Shown: piece by piece, positions 1-11,374 of the stretch
Position numbering within the stretch: the first letter of the stretch is position 1
How the letters are laid out: every line of letters starts with the position of its first letter
Assembly (NCBI GenBank): GCA_000442015.1
Contig: KE561300.1
Coordinates: 121,331 to 185,330 of the forward strand
Length of the DNA: 64,000 nucleotides
Source: Rozella allomycis CSF55
Lineage: Eukaryota > Rozellomycota
Direction: 5' to 3'
The notes under the pieces: model-generated
Database searches by the model: none
What the model was told of the DNA's origin: nothing
What the model saw: only the letters and a program-made list of their open reading frames with translations
Made by a program: the position numbers and the translations under genes

Positions 1-1594
1 ATGCTTTTAATTGTGACTTTAGAATTACAATATGCGGAGTTTCAGGTAACGTCAACTCGTTAAATTTTGTAACTTCGAAATCAATGTCTTCAGTGGGATA
101 CATTGGATAGAGTCTTCTTAGTATTTTATTGAATCCTTACGATCTTTGCTGCACAAGAGAGTGACATAGAGCCTCAATATTATTCTTAATCCCCTTTCTA
201 AAACAATTCTTGTTCAAATGAAACAAGGAATCAGCAGAACACAAGGCAATGTTCACTGACTCAACTTGAATCATCGATGGGTTCGAAACTGTATCAAATT
301 TCTTTTGGAATCGCAAATAACTGTTTACGTCAGTTGAAAAAGGTGGCTGAGGAAATATAGGATTATTCACGGCATCTAGAGTAGATGGAACCAAGATAAT
401 CTTCATGTCTAAATTTAATGATTGTATTTCATTCAAAATGTTTTCAAAATTTTCATTTAGTGACCCTTGAAATCTTCCAGAGAAAATTGAGGGATGCTCG
501 ATATTCACAAAGGGTCCCATCTAAAGGTATAAATATATTTAATCAAGTTTACTAGAATGCAAAAATGAACAGGATGTTGTTTGACGCTACTAAGAACAGA
601 ATAAAGCCATTCAAAATGAAGGTCCTTGTCAAAAGTAAATGGACCACACGCAACCAGGGCTGAAAAACTGGATGAAAAAGGAACCATTGGAAGCTCATTT
701 GAAACTCCCTGAAAAACTGTAATAGCCTCTATTAATCTACCAGTTTTGTTGTAGCCGCTAATTGCCACGATCTATCAACTAAATTAAACATTCATACTTG
801 GCCGGGGAAAAGCATCATGCTTTCTTTTATATTTTTGATATCAATTTGAACACGCATTCCTCCAAACTCTCGACTGGTTTCAAGGAAAAGCGTCTTCTCA
901 TTAAGTTTCGAATCAAAGTCTGAACATAGCATTCCAACCACTGTTATTTCATCATCGCTAACAATATTTAATTCACTATATTCAGAAATTTGATTTTTCT
1001 CTTTAATTAATCTTGCAATTTCATTAATTCTATCATTGATCGCTTATTCATAAAACTAGAATTATTTACCATCGGCTACATCATCTTCCTTCATAGACAT
1101 GAATCTATAATTTGGAATGTTTTGAATTTTTTTAATTTCAACGTATTTTTTTTCAAATATACAATCAGCGTTTAGATTCAGAGCATCCTCAGATTTGGTT
1201 CTAAAATTATCTTGTGAGATTCTTACGTGACATCTTTCGTTTGTATAGTTTTTGCCTGTGTTTCTAGATTCTTAACTTTTTCAGCCAGTGTCTTTCTGTT
1301 CAATAAGCCAGCCTTTGCAGGTGTGGTTTTGGTTGCAGCATGCTTCTCCTTGATCAGCTGTTCTCTAAATTGCTTTAAAAGATCTTCTGAAAAGATTGTT
1401 GCATTGACCTTTATAGAAAACGCATCCAACTTGTTGATAAAATCGTCATCGGTTAAACCAAAAAATTCTATCGCAGATTGACCTGAGCTTGATCCAAATT
1501 TAAATATATTACAGAGAGAAGGAAGAGTCGATTCATCTTCAACTTTTAAGTGTACCTCGTTGCGTATTCTCTCCAAAAGATTACTCACAGTCAT
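1..1594 (-). CDS. POLA2: DNA polymerase alpha subunit B (3' end off window)
   Basis: Regulatory B subunit of the DNA polymerase alpha-primase complex, which starts replication in the nucleus. Spliced minus-strand exons give the conserved core in order: 'LFPGQIVAISGYN', 'VACGPFT', then 'CIL' joined to 'GPFVNIEHPS', then 'PSTLDAVNNPIFPQPPFS', 'SADSLFHLN', and at the window edge 'LYPMYPTEDIDF' and 'PHIVILKSQLK'. Five introns are visible: 1201-1226 (26 nt), 1043-1069 (27), 772-797 (26), 521-552 (32) and 117-140 (24). The start is the ATG at 1594, giving the usual helical N-terminal region. The last residues lie beyond base 1. It is head-to-head with the DnaJ gene, 33 bp apart. Identification is from family knowledge of these motifs and is strong; the exact 3' splice site near 117 is less certain. 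Confidence 0.9.
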
Positions 1595-1627
1595 TTATGA
1601 ATTTTTCAATTTAAAAATTAGGTAAAC

Positions 1628-2743
1628 ATGACAAAAGATTACTATGAAATTTTACAGATTAATAGAAATGCATCATTGGAAGATGTCCAAAGATCTTTCA
1701 GAGAATTATCTCTAAAGTTCCATCCTGATAAATCTAAGCGATCTGACAATGTTGACAAATTCAAAGATGTTGCAGAAGCGTATGATGTATTGTCAGATTG
1801 TAAAAACAATCATTAGTTTTGATAGCAAAAACTCGAGCTGTGTTTGACCAGTATGGGGAAGAAGGCTTAAAGAATGGTATTCCATCCCATCCAGGTAAAT
1901 AAATTACCAATATTTAAATAGGATTTGATGGATATAAGGGTGGTTACGAATTGCACGGATCACCAGAAGAAGTGTTTCAAAAGTTTTTTGGGTGCAAAAA
2001 TCCATTTCAAGGTTTTAACTGTTAATATTTATAAAAAAGACTTTTTTGAAGAAGGGCCAAAGTTTGCTTCGGGATTTGGAGGATTGCATGGAATGAACCA
2101 ATCAATAGAGCCGCCTATTTAGCAAAATCCGGTGCAGCAACCTTTAGAGTTGACACTGGAAGAACTATATCACGGGGCGACAAAGAAAATTAAGATTCAG
2201 AAGAAAGTAGAATAAGAAGTTATACCTATTTAGGTTCTTGATAAGAATACTGGACTCGCAGGGCAAATAGAGAAAATCCTGACCATAAATGTTAAGAAGG
2301 GATGGAAGACTGGAACTAAGGTTGTTTTCCCAAAAGAGGGTGACCAAGATAGAAACATTATCCCGGGTACTTGGTTAAGGTTTGGGTTATTTAGCTGATC
2401 TTGTCTTTGTGGTGGCAGAAAAGCCGCATGCGCTATTCACCAGACAAGGAAACAATCTGCGTTTTAAAGCAAAGGTATCTCTTCATGATGCTTTAATTGG
2501 AACAGTTCTTGAAATCGAGACTCTTGATAACAGACATTTACACATTCCTGTCATTGGAATAGTAGAGTATGCATTATATAAGCATTTTAAAGTTCAAAGA
2601 GTGAAAAAATAGTTAAAGGTGAAGGCATGCCGATTTCGAACAAGGAAAATGAAAAAGGAGATCTCATTATAAACTTTGAAATTGAATTCCCAAAGTATTT
2701 GAATGATGAACAAAAACAATACATTCATAAAGCGCTTAAATAA
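1628..2743 (+). CDS. DNAJB13: DnaJ/Hsp40 co-chaperone, DNAJB13-like (radial spoke)
   Basis: Class B J-protein: N-terminal J domain with the HPD motif ('KFHPDKS'), then two substrate-binding beta domains ('[16 protein letters not shown]', '[16 protein letters not shown]', '[10 protein letters not shown]', 'EGMPIS') and the C-terminal '[12 protein letters not shown]'. Details such as '[14 protein letters not shown]', 'FGGLHGM' and 'NIIPADLVFVV' match DNAJB13, a flagellar radial-spoke protein, better than cytosolic DNAJB1. Introns at 1800-1825 and 1895-1921, one of about 28 nt near 2012 and one of 27 nt near 2207 contain in-frame stops that disappear on splicing. One TAG at 2120-2122 is not removed by any GT-AG intron I can find without deleting conserved 'FGGLHGM'. 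The intron near 2561 (about 38 nt) is less certain. Confidence 0.82.
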
Positions 2744-2847
2744 AATTTACCACTTCGAATTTTAGTAATATTGTAATTTTCATCAGATCTAATGCCATTT
2801 TTAGATCGACATTATTTTAGCTTCGTACCCCTGCAGTTTCATTTGAA

Positions 2848-5501
2848 ATGGCTACGACCGTACCTACGGGAGCTTTATCGTCCTTGACTTTGTCTGACCT
2901 TCCAAAACGCCCTGATTATGGAAAGGTGGGTAAAAAGATACGTTTGAGAGCAAATATGCTAAAGGTAGTAATTTGTAAATAAGGCATAATAGATCCCTTC
3001 TTTTACCAATGGTACTATTTATCACTATGACGTGAACTTTGTTGGAGTTAGAAGTGGTGAAAGGTAAACTTTTAGGTGGTCATCGACGGTAGGCGTATTT
3101 TTACTGAATTTCTTGCCCAATTTAAAGAGATTCATTTAAAGGGGATTAGTGTAGCGTTTGACGGAAAGAAAAATTTATATACTTCTGCTAAAATTAATCG
3201 AATTTCTGGTAGACAGCCTTTGGTTGTTGAGTTTACAATTCAGGATGGCGCTAGGAAAAAAGATTTTAAGATTGAGATAAAACATGCAGCTGATGTAAAC
3301 ATGGCTGTACTCCATCAATTTTTTGAGAAGAGAATTGGAATGGTTCCCCAAGAATGCATTCAAGCATTGGACGTTATCATTAAACAAGGTCCATCAGTTA
3401 GTGGAAGATACACTTTGATAGGTTCATCAATGTACATGAGAGAGAATCCAGCTTCGTTAGGTAGTTGCATCGAAGTGTGGCCAGGGATATTTTTATCTGT
3501 GAGAGCAACACAAAGTGGACTTGTTTTGAATGCTGATACTGCAAACAATGCTTTTCTTGAGCCGTTGATGATATTAGATTGTGCTGCTAAAGTTGTTGGA
3601 GCAAGAAGTGCGTCTGATTTGAATTGCAAGTGGCATCCTGATGATATTAAAGAACTTGAGCGAAAATGGAGAGGAACACAAGTTCAAGTGACTCATTCCA
3701 ATATTCCAAGAAAATACAAAATATTCGGGATAAAAAATATGTCTGTTAGAGAAATCAAGTAATTCTGTGTACTTGTAAAAATATAGATTTAAGATGGAAG
3801 ATGGAACGAATGTGTCTGTCTATGATTATTTTCAAAATCATTATAATAAGAAATTGGAATTTGATAAATGTCCTTGTTTAGCTGTTGGGCCTGAAGGCAA
3901 AACATTTCTTCCAATGGAAGTTTGTAAAATTGTGCAAGGGCAGCAGTAACAATACCTACAATTATCTTGTTTAGATATCGCAAAAAGTTAAATGAAGAAC
4001 AAACGACGAATATGCTTGCTTTTGCTACTTTGAAACCAGAGGCTAGATTTAATCGCATTAGGACCAACATGGCGCCAATGGTTGCAAACATGTCTGAAAA
4101 TCTGAAAGGATTTGGAATAAATCTGTCTAATCAATTCTTGGAATGCGAAGGCAGAGTTTTAGATCCACCTGTTGTTCATTTTGGTGCAAATTCAACTTCA
4201 AGACCATCAGGAGGTGTTTGGAACATGAAAGACAAAAAATTGAATAGCACTGGAGCAGTTGAAAGTTGGGCTGTCGTTTCGTTTGATAATCGCTCTCGTC
4301 CAGATAAAATTTATGAATGGTTGGATGAATTTGGCAAAGTTGCTAGAAGTATGGGAATGGATGTTAAGTCAAGCAAGCCTCCTGTTCTCTCTGGTCGTCC
4401 AAATGAAGTTAAGAATGTCTTAAGAAAAGCCATTGATGATGCTGAGAGAATGTTCAAGAAGCCTTGTCAATTTCTTCTTTGCATAATGCCACCCAGTGGT
4501 GTTTATGAAGATGTCAAAAAAATTATGGACTGTGAATTTGGTAAAGTGTCTCAATGCATGAAAGGAAAACATATTGGTAGACCAAATGGTTCTTACATGG
4601 CCAATCTTTTGCTCAAAATCAATTCTAAAATGGGCGGGGTAAATTTCCACTTGGACAAGGGTGTACCTTTTATCCTCCAAGAACCAACCCTGGTCTTTGG
4701 CGCAGACGTCACACATCCAGCCCCTGGTGAAAATTCATGTTCTATTGCAGCTGTTGTTGGTTCAACTGATCCAAAGGTCACAAGATTTGTTTCTTCATTG
4801 GCTATTCAAGGGTCCAGGGTTGAAATTATTGATACTTTGAAAGATATGGCCAAAAATATTATCATGCAATTCCGCGCCAAAAACAGAATTTTGCCACGCA
4901 GGATTATATTTTATAGGGATGGTGTAAGTGAAGGACAATTTAATGCAGTTCGTTCAAGCGAAATTTCTGCTTTGAAGAGAGCATTTGGAGAAATTGAAAA
5001 AGATTACAATCCAAAGCTCTTGTTTATTGTCGTTCAAAAGAGACATCATGTGAGATTTATGGCTGACCGTGCTGATTGTGACAGAAGTGGAAATGTGCCA
5101 GCAGGAACCGTTGTTGATAAAGAAGTCACTGCCCCTGATCGTTTTGAATTTTACTTGAATTCCCATGCTGGGCTTCAAGGTTGCAGTCGTCCGTCTCTTT
5201 ATACTGTTATTTGGAATGACTTTCCTACGCTTACTTCTGATCAAATTCAAGAAATGACGTACAGAATGGTAATTACTTAAACTTGCGATGACTTTAGTGT
5301 TATACTTATGTTCGTTGTACGCGTAGTGTTTCTGTGGTTCCACCGGCTTATTATGCTCACCTTTTAGCTTTCCGTGCTCGCTTTCTTTTTAACGTTGAAA
5401 ATGATCCTAATCGTATTCTCTCCCGTGAATATGTTGAAAAGGTTAGAAGTAAAATTCCACCTCTTTCTCCGGACATGATGAGAAGAATGTTTTACGTTTA
5501 A
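2848..5501 (+). CDS. AGO: Argonaute (PAZ-PIWI, catalytic residues present)
   Basis: Small-RNA-guided endonuclease of RNA interference. Spliced exons give about 850 residues in the order N, PAZ, MID, PIWI. PIWI landmarks are 'VFGADVTHP' (first catalytic Asp), 'VEIID' (Glu finger), '[12 protein letters not shown]' (second Asp), 'QKRHHVRF' and 'PPAYYAHL' (catalytic His), so the whole DEDH tetrad is present and slicing is predicted. The C-terminus 'RRMFYV' matches the usual MYFx ending. The start is the ATG at 2848. Introns are 26-29 nt class, for example 3064-3092, one after 'SVREI', one before '[10 protein letters not shown]', and one of 29 nt splitting 'YRM' and '[10 protein letters not shown]'. 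Naive reading frames break at each. It lies between DNAJB13 and a secreted-protein gene. Confidence 0.95.
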
Positions 5502-5581
5502 CCTTGAATAAACATGAATTCACGTGCAAAGTATTTAATATTAAGGTTAACAATGTTTTATTTATTGCTTGCAACATTTCT

Positions 5582-7531
5582 TCATTCAAGTGAATGACTA
5601 GCTATCGTATCCAAGTTTCCATATCTTTCTCTTAAGTGAACCACTAGTGACTTCTTCAAGTTCGGGTCTCCAAGTTCTAAAATATCCATCGCAGTATCAA
5701 AGTCCATCCAACCTTCATAAGCTTCAAGTAGAATTCTCGCAATTTTTGAATTGACCAAATTGGAAGTTACTGCTATCTTGCAAGCTCTCTTATACAGACT
5801 TGTGTCAATCATAATTCTCTTAGTAAACGAGTGATCTTCTGGATGTAAAAACGGTGAGCGCCGAACTATACGAACACCCATTTCAGCCAGCACACTTCGT
5901 ATAAACCTTTCATTGTTTGTCTTCATGACTAAAACCACTAGATCCAACATTTCTTCATTATTGGATGGCTCAACAATGCTTTGAAGAACCATGTTGAAGC
6001 AGCTGATGTAATTGTAATCACTAAGAACATCTTCTTCAACATCAACTAATAATGATTTCAGCACGTCAACTTTATCACGATCTCCCTTGACAAATGGAAT
6101 AATTAATTTGAATGATCTTTCAATGGAATATCTCATTTTCTTTGAGAATATTTTCATTAACAGCAATTCAGGCTTTGGCACGCCATCGCATAGTTCAATT
6201 AAGATTCTCAAGAATTTGCTTCCTTTAACATTATCAAGCGATTGGTTGTGAAAGTTAATAGTAAATAAGGTATCGTTGGTATTTTTGAAATATGCGAATA
6301 ATTTTTTGTAAAAGTTAAACCTCGCCGTGTTCGTAGACATTGCAAGTAGTTCAAGAAAATATATCCAATCTACAGGGATAGTCCATGATATATCAACATC
6401 TTCAATGGACGATAAAAGCAATTCAAATGATTCTGTGCTGTTTTTCTCCCCAAAGGTCGTATAAAACAGACTCTGCCAAAAACTTGTCAATTTTTGTTTA
6501 CGTCGCTCAACTGAAAATAGCTTGGAATTCTTTAATAAATTGTATGCGAAATGATTGCTTTTTGTAAAAGTTATATTATATATTAAATCGCCGTCGTAAG
6601 GAAAGCTCTTTAAAATGTCCAACAGAGTTGCACTTTCATTTTTCACAAAATCATGATCACCAATTAAGACTTTAAAGAGTTTGATTTTGTCGTAATAATG
6701 CATTTCATACTTAGTTTGTAACACTTCCTTCATTACTTTTGCGATAGGAGTAGCATTTGAATTATACACCAATAGTTCAGCTACGAATCTGTGAAACCTT
6801 GTTTCAGACAATGCATTTAAATGATTATTCAACATCCAAACTCCTAAATTCACTGCATTTGTATTATTAAGTTTCATGGCAACATTCAAAAGAACTGTTG
6901 ACATAGTCACCTGATCAATGGGCTGCTTCCTAACGAGTTGAGTGGCAAAGTATGAATTAAGCATGACCTGATTCAAACTTGGTATGAGATGTTCCCTTAT
7001 GTACTCAGTATTTCTTTGCATATCGTCAAGGAATGGATTATCGCCATTAACAAATGCAGTAGCATTCTGCACATTTTCAACATAAAAATGACGTCTACGT
7101 AATATTCTGATACAGTCGTTCATTTGATGTTTGATGCAAAATGTTAAAGGATCAGTACTGTAATAGCTTTGAGTGTAATAGTTATAGGGAGTGAATTCTT
7201 GTTGCCTAACTAGAAGTCCAATTAAATCCGGGACCGAAATTTCGTTAGTTTGCGCTAGTTGTCTCTCTGGATCCAATACTCGTACATGTTTTGAATAAAA
7301 TTCTTGGATTCGTACAGGTGAGCAATGAATTGACCCTTTCAAGCAAGATTTGTACCACAAGAATATAGTTTCCCCGTTTAGTTGAAGATTATTATAATGG
7401 AATTTATCTGCTTGGCGAAGACTGTCAGATGTAGCCGAATCAATAAAACGGTTGATATTCTCATACACGTCAAATGGAAGTTTGCTGCCAACTACGCAAA
7501 CTATCAACAAATAAAGTTTTAAAAAGTCCAT
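5582..7531 (-). CDS. Secreted protein with F-box-like N-terminus, copy 1
   Basis: 649 residues in a single exon, ending in TGA. Residues 1-16 form a hydrophobic signal peptide ('MDFLKLYLLIVCVVGS'). Directly after it comes 'LPFDVYENINRFID', spaced like an F-box helix (Leu-Pro followed by an amphipathic segment and 'LRQADKFHYNNL'). The rest is helical with no family I recognise. A second gene at 22186-23934 is related along most of its length; shared blocks include 'FYSK', 'EFTP', 'QPIDQ', 'LGVWML', 'NALS', 'GVPKP' and 'SCF'. Lack of introns contrasts with the neighbours. A secreted host-directed adaptor is my inference; an ER-lumenal or cell-surface repeat protein is an alternative. Confidence 0.75.
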   Translation of the reverse strand: MDFLKLYLLIVCVVGSKLPFDVYENINRFIDSATSDSLRQADKFHYNNLQLNGETIFLWYKSCLKGSIHCSPVRIQEFYSKHVRVLDPERQLAQTNEISVPDLIGLLVRQQEFTPYNYYTQSYYSTDPLTFCIKHQMNDCIRILRRRHFYVENVQNATAFVNGDNPFLDDMQRNTEYIREHLIPSLNQVMLNSYFATQLVRKQPIDQVTMSTVLLNVAMKLNNTNAVNLGVWMLNNHLNALSETRFHRFVAELLVYNSNATPIAKVMKEVLQTKYEMHYYDKIKLFKVLIGDHDFVKNESATLLDILKSFPYDGDLIYNITFTKSNHFAYNLLKNSKLFSVERRKQKLTSFWQSLFYTTFGEKNSTESFELLLSSIEDVDISWTIPVDWIYFLELLAMSTNTARFNFYKKLFAYFKNTNDTLFTINFHNQSLDNVKGSKFLRILIELCDGVPKPELLLMKIFSKKMRYSIERSFKLIIPFVKGDRDKVDVLKSLLVDVEEDVLSDYNYISCFNMVLQSIVEPSNNEEMLDLVVLVMKTNNERFIRSVLAEMGVRIVRRSPFLHPEDHSFTKRIMIDTSLYKRACKIAVTSNLVNSKIARILLEAYEGWMDFDTAMDILELGDPNLKKSLVVHLRERYGNLDTIASHSLE

Positions 7532-8030
7532 AGAAGAAGTGTTATTACCACACGTGCTCGACCATGGCGGATGTTAGAATTTTAGAACTTCCTCATTAGG
7601 AAGGTACTTGATACCCTTGCTAGTTGAAGTAAAACCCGCTCATATATATTCATCATTTCAACTTGACTCTTTGAAAAAAAGCTATGATGCTATCCAATTC
7701 AAAATACATCTAAGGATTTTTATGAAAGAGTTTCAGCATTTTCATTCCAATTGAAGGCTGCATTTTCAATTTTGACACTAAAGTGGTTCCTAACTTCCTA
7801 TTGTTAGATGTGGTATAATGTTTAATTTTACCGTCTTTCAGTTTCTGCTTAATTGAGCTCAATAGAGATGCTTCCTGTCGTCTGCGCATGGAGACGTAGC
7901 ATCTTCGTCAGCGACTCTATTATCAGCTTGTAAGTTGTAAGTAAAGCCCCAACTCCTTAGAAATAGAACTGTCAAAATACATTTAGCATAACAGAAAATT
8001 TACTCAGTTAACTCCAAATTTTCGTAAATA
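7532..8030. other. Intergenic region between divergent genes, one weak small ORF
   Basis: About 500 bp separate the start of the secreted F-box-like gene (minus) from PTC1 (plus), so both promoters must lie here. It holds a 59-codon basic minus-strand ORF at 7710-7889 beginning MRRRQEASLL, with neither a recognised domain nor a homologue that I know. It could be a last exon or chance. I see no RNA gene or repeat. Confidence 0.4.
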
Positions 8031-9101
8031 ATGAGTAACACGAATTCGCATTTATCTGGTGTTGCTCAGACAATGCTAGATACCATAACATATCTTTCAG
8101 ACGAATCAAAGAATCCGTCTCCAATTTGCAGCTCGTCCTGTATCAAACACCGATCATCCTTTCAGGTTGGCTTTGTTGAAGACAGGAATAAGAGACATCG
8201 TAGACATATGGAAGTAATTGTTCAAAAATCGTCTAATCAAACAGGATGCACATTGTTATGAATATGATTTTGGTGACGTCCCAGATCAGGGATTCTTTGC
8301 TATTTTTGATGGTCACGCTGGTCATGCTGCTGCAAAGTGGTGTGGTGAAAATTTCCATCACGTAAATAACTTTTAGTGGCATTTTAGCTATTCTTAAAAA
8401 ATCTCATCGAGCATTCCGAATTAAGCATCCCAGAGGTACTTAATCGGACGTATCAAGATGCAGATTCAGTTCTTGATGAAAAAAATGGTTATAAGTCTGG
8501 ATGTACTTCAGTGACCTGTTTCTTAAGACATGAACGAATTTTGGTTAAAGATTCAGATGGAAGTTCAACACCAGTCACTCGGACAGCAGTACGTCTATTC
8601 TTCAAACTTTCTAGAGAAAGCTGTATACTGCTAACGCTGGTGATGGAAGAGGAGTATTGTCGTAAGTATTTAATAGGTATAAAATAGTCGATCGGGCAAA
8701 GCAATTCGTTTAACATACGATCATAAAGCCAGTGATCCAACAGAAAAGCAGAGGATTATTGAAGCAAATGGACATGTTATAAATGACAGAGTTAATGCCG
8801 TGCTTGCTGTAACTAGAGCCCTTGGTGATTCTTACTTAAAGGAACACGTAGTAGGGCTTCCATTCACTACCGAAGTTGAGCTAACTAAAGATGATGAATT
8901 CATTATTATTGCCTGTGATGGAGTAAAGGCGGATTTTCGTTTACATAGCTTTGGGATGTGTGTTCAGATCAGAATGCAGTGGAGTTAATTGGGCACATTG
9001 AAAATCCTCAAGAAGCAGCGAAAAAACTGTTGAATTTTGCATTAGAAAATTGTTCGACTGATAATATATCCGTGATGGTTATTCGCTTAAATTCGAAATA
9101 A
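8031..9101 (+). CDS. PTC1: Protein phosphatase 2C, PTC1-like
   Basis: Metal-dependent Ser/Thr phosphatase of the PP2C family. In yeast PTC1 damps stress MAP-kinase signalling. Motifs in order: '[16 protein letters not shown]', '[17 protein letters not shown]', '[10 protein letters not shown]', '[13 protein letters not shown]', '[12 protein letters not shown]', 'IIACDGLWDVCSD' and '[12 protein letters not shown]'; the metal-binding Asp residues are present. The common GDSR motif reads GDGR. Five introns of about 26 nt interrupt it: after HME, after 'ENFHH', after 'TRTA', after 'GVLS', and between 'ACDG' and 'LWDV'. The stop at 9099-9101 lies 20 bp from the stop of convergent calcineurin A. The precise N-terminus before 'VGFVEDRN' is uncertain. 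Confidence 0.9.
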
Positions 9102-9121
9102 ACGCTCGTATTTTGTTGTCT

Positions 9122-10945
9122 TTATTTAGGTTTGGAGCTAGAAGTTGTAGTTGTGCCAGTTTTCTTCTTTTCTTCGACTTTTGTAACGTTGCTCGAGGAT
9201 TTATTTCTATCGCTATTCCTGCGGAACAATCCTGGCCTTGGTGGCGGCATTTTTTCATTTTTCAAGTCTGCTTGCCTTGCTTGCTCAAAGGATGTAATAG
9301 CACGTTTGATACCCTCTGCACCGAGTGCAAGCCTTTTGAATTAAAGATGTGACCTTACATTCCTGCTGGAAGTTGCTCTACTCCCATGGCGTGTTTCAGT
9401 TCATTTATACTTTCTCTTTCAGCACTGAATTTCAAAAAATGATTCGCATTACCGTAGAACAGAAAATACCCTTGCCATTTTCCCGATAGCTTTAATCTTG
9501 TTCCTTATAACGTCCTTGCGCAATGCCTTTTCATTTTCTTCGGTATCTTCATCGTAATCGTCAGTCTTTTCATTTTCATCTTCTATCGCTATGTGGTACT
9601 TTAAACAAGCCCATACTTTCATGATATATTCCATCAGCCGCCAACTCCTCTTTCGTGCAAGAATTCAAAACTGCCATAAGCATTTCCGTTACTTTAAAGT
9701 ACTTTTTAAAATTTTACTCTTTTCACCTACAAAAGGCAAGGACCATGTAAATACATTTATAAAATTTGGAAGCCAGTATGGATGCTGTGAGCTATTGAAT
9801 TGCCTTATATTCATCACATTGTTTTCATATTTCATGATGGCCGCTGAATGGATGCAATATGAACCAATTACCTTTATTGTTATAGACATCAAGGTAATTT
9901 GGTGCTGAAAAAATAGTAATCACCGAAGGGAATCCTGTTGATTTAGTTTTTCTGTACATTCTATAACCAGCATCTTGGGCCTCATGTGCACGGATCATGC
10001 ATAAAAGATTATTTTTATCAAGAAAGTTGCATACAGCCTGATAACTGTAGAAAAAAGAGCACCCTCTGACATGATTATGAGTATAGTATTCATTTGACTT
10101 TTCTTGGCCATAATCTTCTGTAGGATCAGACCATAATATATCACACATCAGACCATGAGTTGGTGGCTCCTTAAATCTGTTTAGCTAATTAATCTATTTC
10201 TTTCTCATTACATTTCTAAGATCTTCGAGGGTGGTAAGTTCAGGTGAAAGACCCCCGTGGATACAAAAGAATTGCTTGTTCATAATAGCAGCCAAAGGCA
10301 GGGCACAACAAGAATCCATCGCAGCCTCATAAACTTTTTCAGAGTACTTATGCTTGCCTTTTAAACACATGAAGGAATGTTACACTCCAGTTTAAAAGTG
10401 AAATAGTCCGTCAAATGTCGACATTCATGGTTACCACGTAAGAGATAGATCTTTTCTGGATAATGAATTTTCAATGACCATAAATAAAGCATGCACTCCT
10501 ATGAAGAAAGTTATATGTTTACTTCTATGGAAAAGTATCCTCTATCGACGTAATCGCCAAGAAAGAGATATCTCGTATCACCAGGTGTACCCCCAACTTC
10601 AAAAAGTTTCATCAAGTCATAGAATTGTCCGTGGATGTCACCGCACACTGTAATAGGCGCGTCAACATCTAATATATTGGATTCCTTTTTTAATAGGTCC
10701 GTTCCCTTTTGTATGATAAATATTGCCTGATCTTCTGTTAGGCGCCCTTCTTGGAGGAAATGCTGTTTTAAAAATTCATGATCTGGTTTTCCATTCAATG
10801 ATTTAGGAAACACTTGCGAATCAGAGGGGACCAAATTTGTTGGCGGGGCAACATCAGCTTGACATGACATTTGTGATATTACCTTTGCACACCCGCTCTG
10901 TAGTTGGGACTTTGTCGATTTCAATCCATGAATTAACAAAGACAT
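9122..10945 (-). CDS. CNA1: Calcineurin catalytic subunit A (PP2B)
   Basis: Ca2+/calmodulin-activated Ser/Thr phosphatase. Catalytic motifs are '[12 protein letters not shown]', '[12 protein letters not shown]', '[12 protein letters not shown]', 'IHGGLSPEL', 'LWSDP' and '[12 protein letters not shown]'. They are followed by the calcineurin-B-binding helix ('[13 protein letters not shown]'), the calmodulin-binding segment ('[16 protein letters not shown]') and an autoinhibitory-type tail ('[17 protein letters not shown]'). About eight introns of 24-28 nt are needed, including one inside the calmodulin-binding exon junction 'SVLR'/'[10 protein letters not shown]'. An acidic insert ('[11 protein letters not shown]') precedes the calmodulin site. 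The tail after 'MPPPRPG' is basic and Ser/Thr-rich. Start taken at the ATG at 10945. Confidence 0.95.
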
Positions 10946-11087
10946 TTATCTTTGGACTAGCAGAATTTGTTGACATGGGGATATACCGACTTCACAACAA
11001 AAAAGGGGATGCCCAATCTAGACTCATCATCATGAATGGAATTATTGCATCATTATTGGTATTTAATATTCTTAGGTGAAAGATTTA

Positions 11088-11327
11088 TTATTTTTCAATT
11101 AACGTCCATGGAAGAGCCATGTCTTCTTTCTTCATCCAGGGAAGGCAATTCTTTGAATCATCAGCGACACAATCGATCATTTCGGATTCTAGTGAAGTGC
11201 ATTCCCAGCCTCGAACAGCTCTGTTTGAATTTCTCATGCAATCAATGTACTTTTGGATGTTTTCCCAGCAGTCAGTGCGACGAAAAGCGGTGTACAATTG
11301 AGACTCATAATTTTCAGGAGTAGACAT
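11088..11327 (-). CDS. Small twin-CX9C protein
   Basis: 79 residues with two CX9C pairs, 'CWENIQKYIDC' and 'CTSLESEMIDC', plus one extra Cys ('NCLPWM'). This spacing is the helix-turn-helix signature of intermembrane-space proteins imported and oxidised by the Mia40 pathway, such as COX-assembly factors and COX6B. The first helix resembles the CWxNYxDYxxC of COX6B, but not enough for me to name it. It starts at the ATG at 11327, head-to-head across 47 bp with the PheRS 3' end. Mitochondrial location is inferred from the motif alone. Confidence 0.55.
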   Translation of the reverse strand: MSTPENYESQLYTAFRRTDCWENIQKYIDCMRNSNRAVRGWECTSLESEMIDCVADDSKNCLPWMKKEDMALPWTLIEK

Positions 11328-11374
11328 CGTCGAAATGTAAACTTTGTAAATTTAGAAATTTCGCTTTATTTTGA

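Noticed and set aside
1628-2743. Stop-codon reassignment (TAA/TAG read as Gln), suggested by several in-frame stops in the DnaJ gene.
   Set aside because: All but one of these stops fall inside 26-28-nt GT-AG introns whose removal restores conserved motifs, and RPL3, eL38, Argonaute and others end normally in TAA or TAG.
3064-3092. A 12-nt intron (GTAAACTTTTAG) in Argonaute.
   Set aside because: It keeps the wrong frame. Extending to the next AG gives a 29-nt intron that joins 'SGER' to 'RIFTEFL' correctly.
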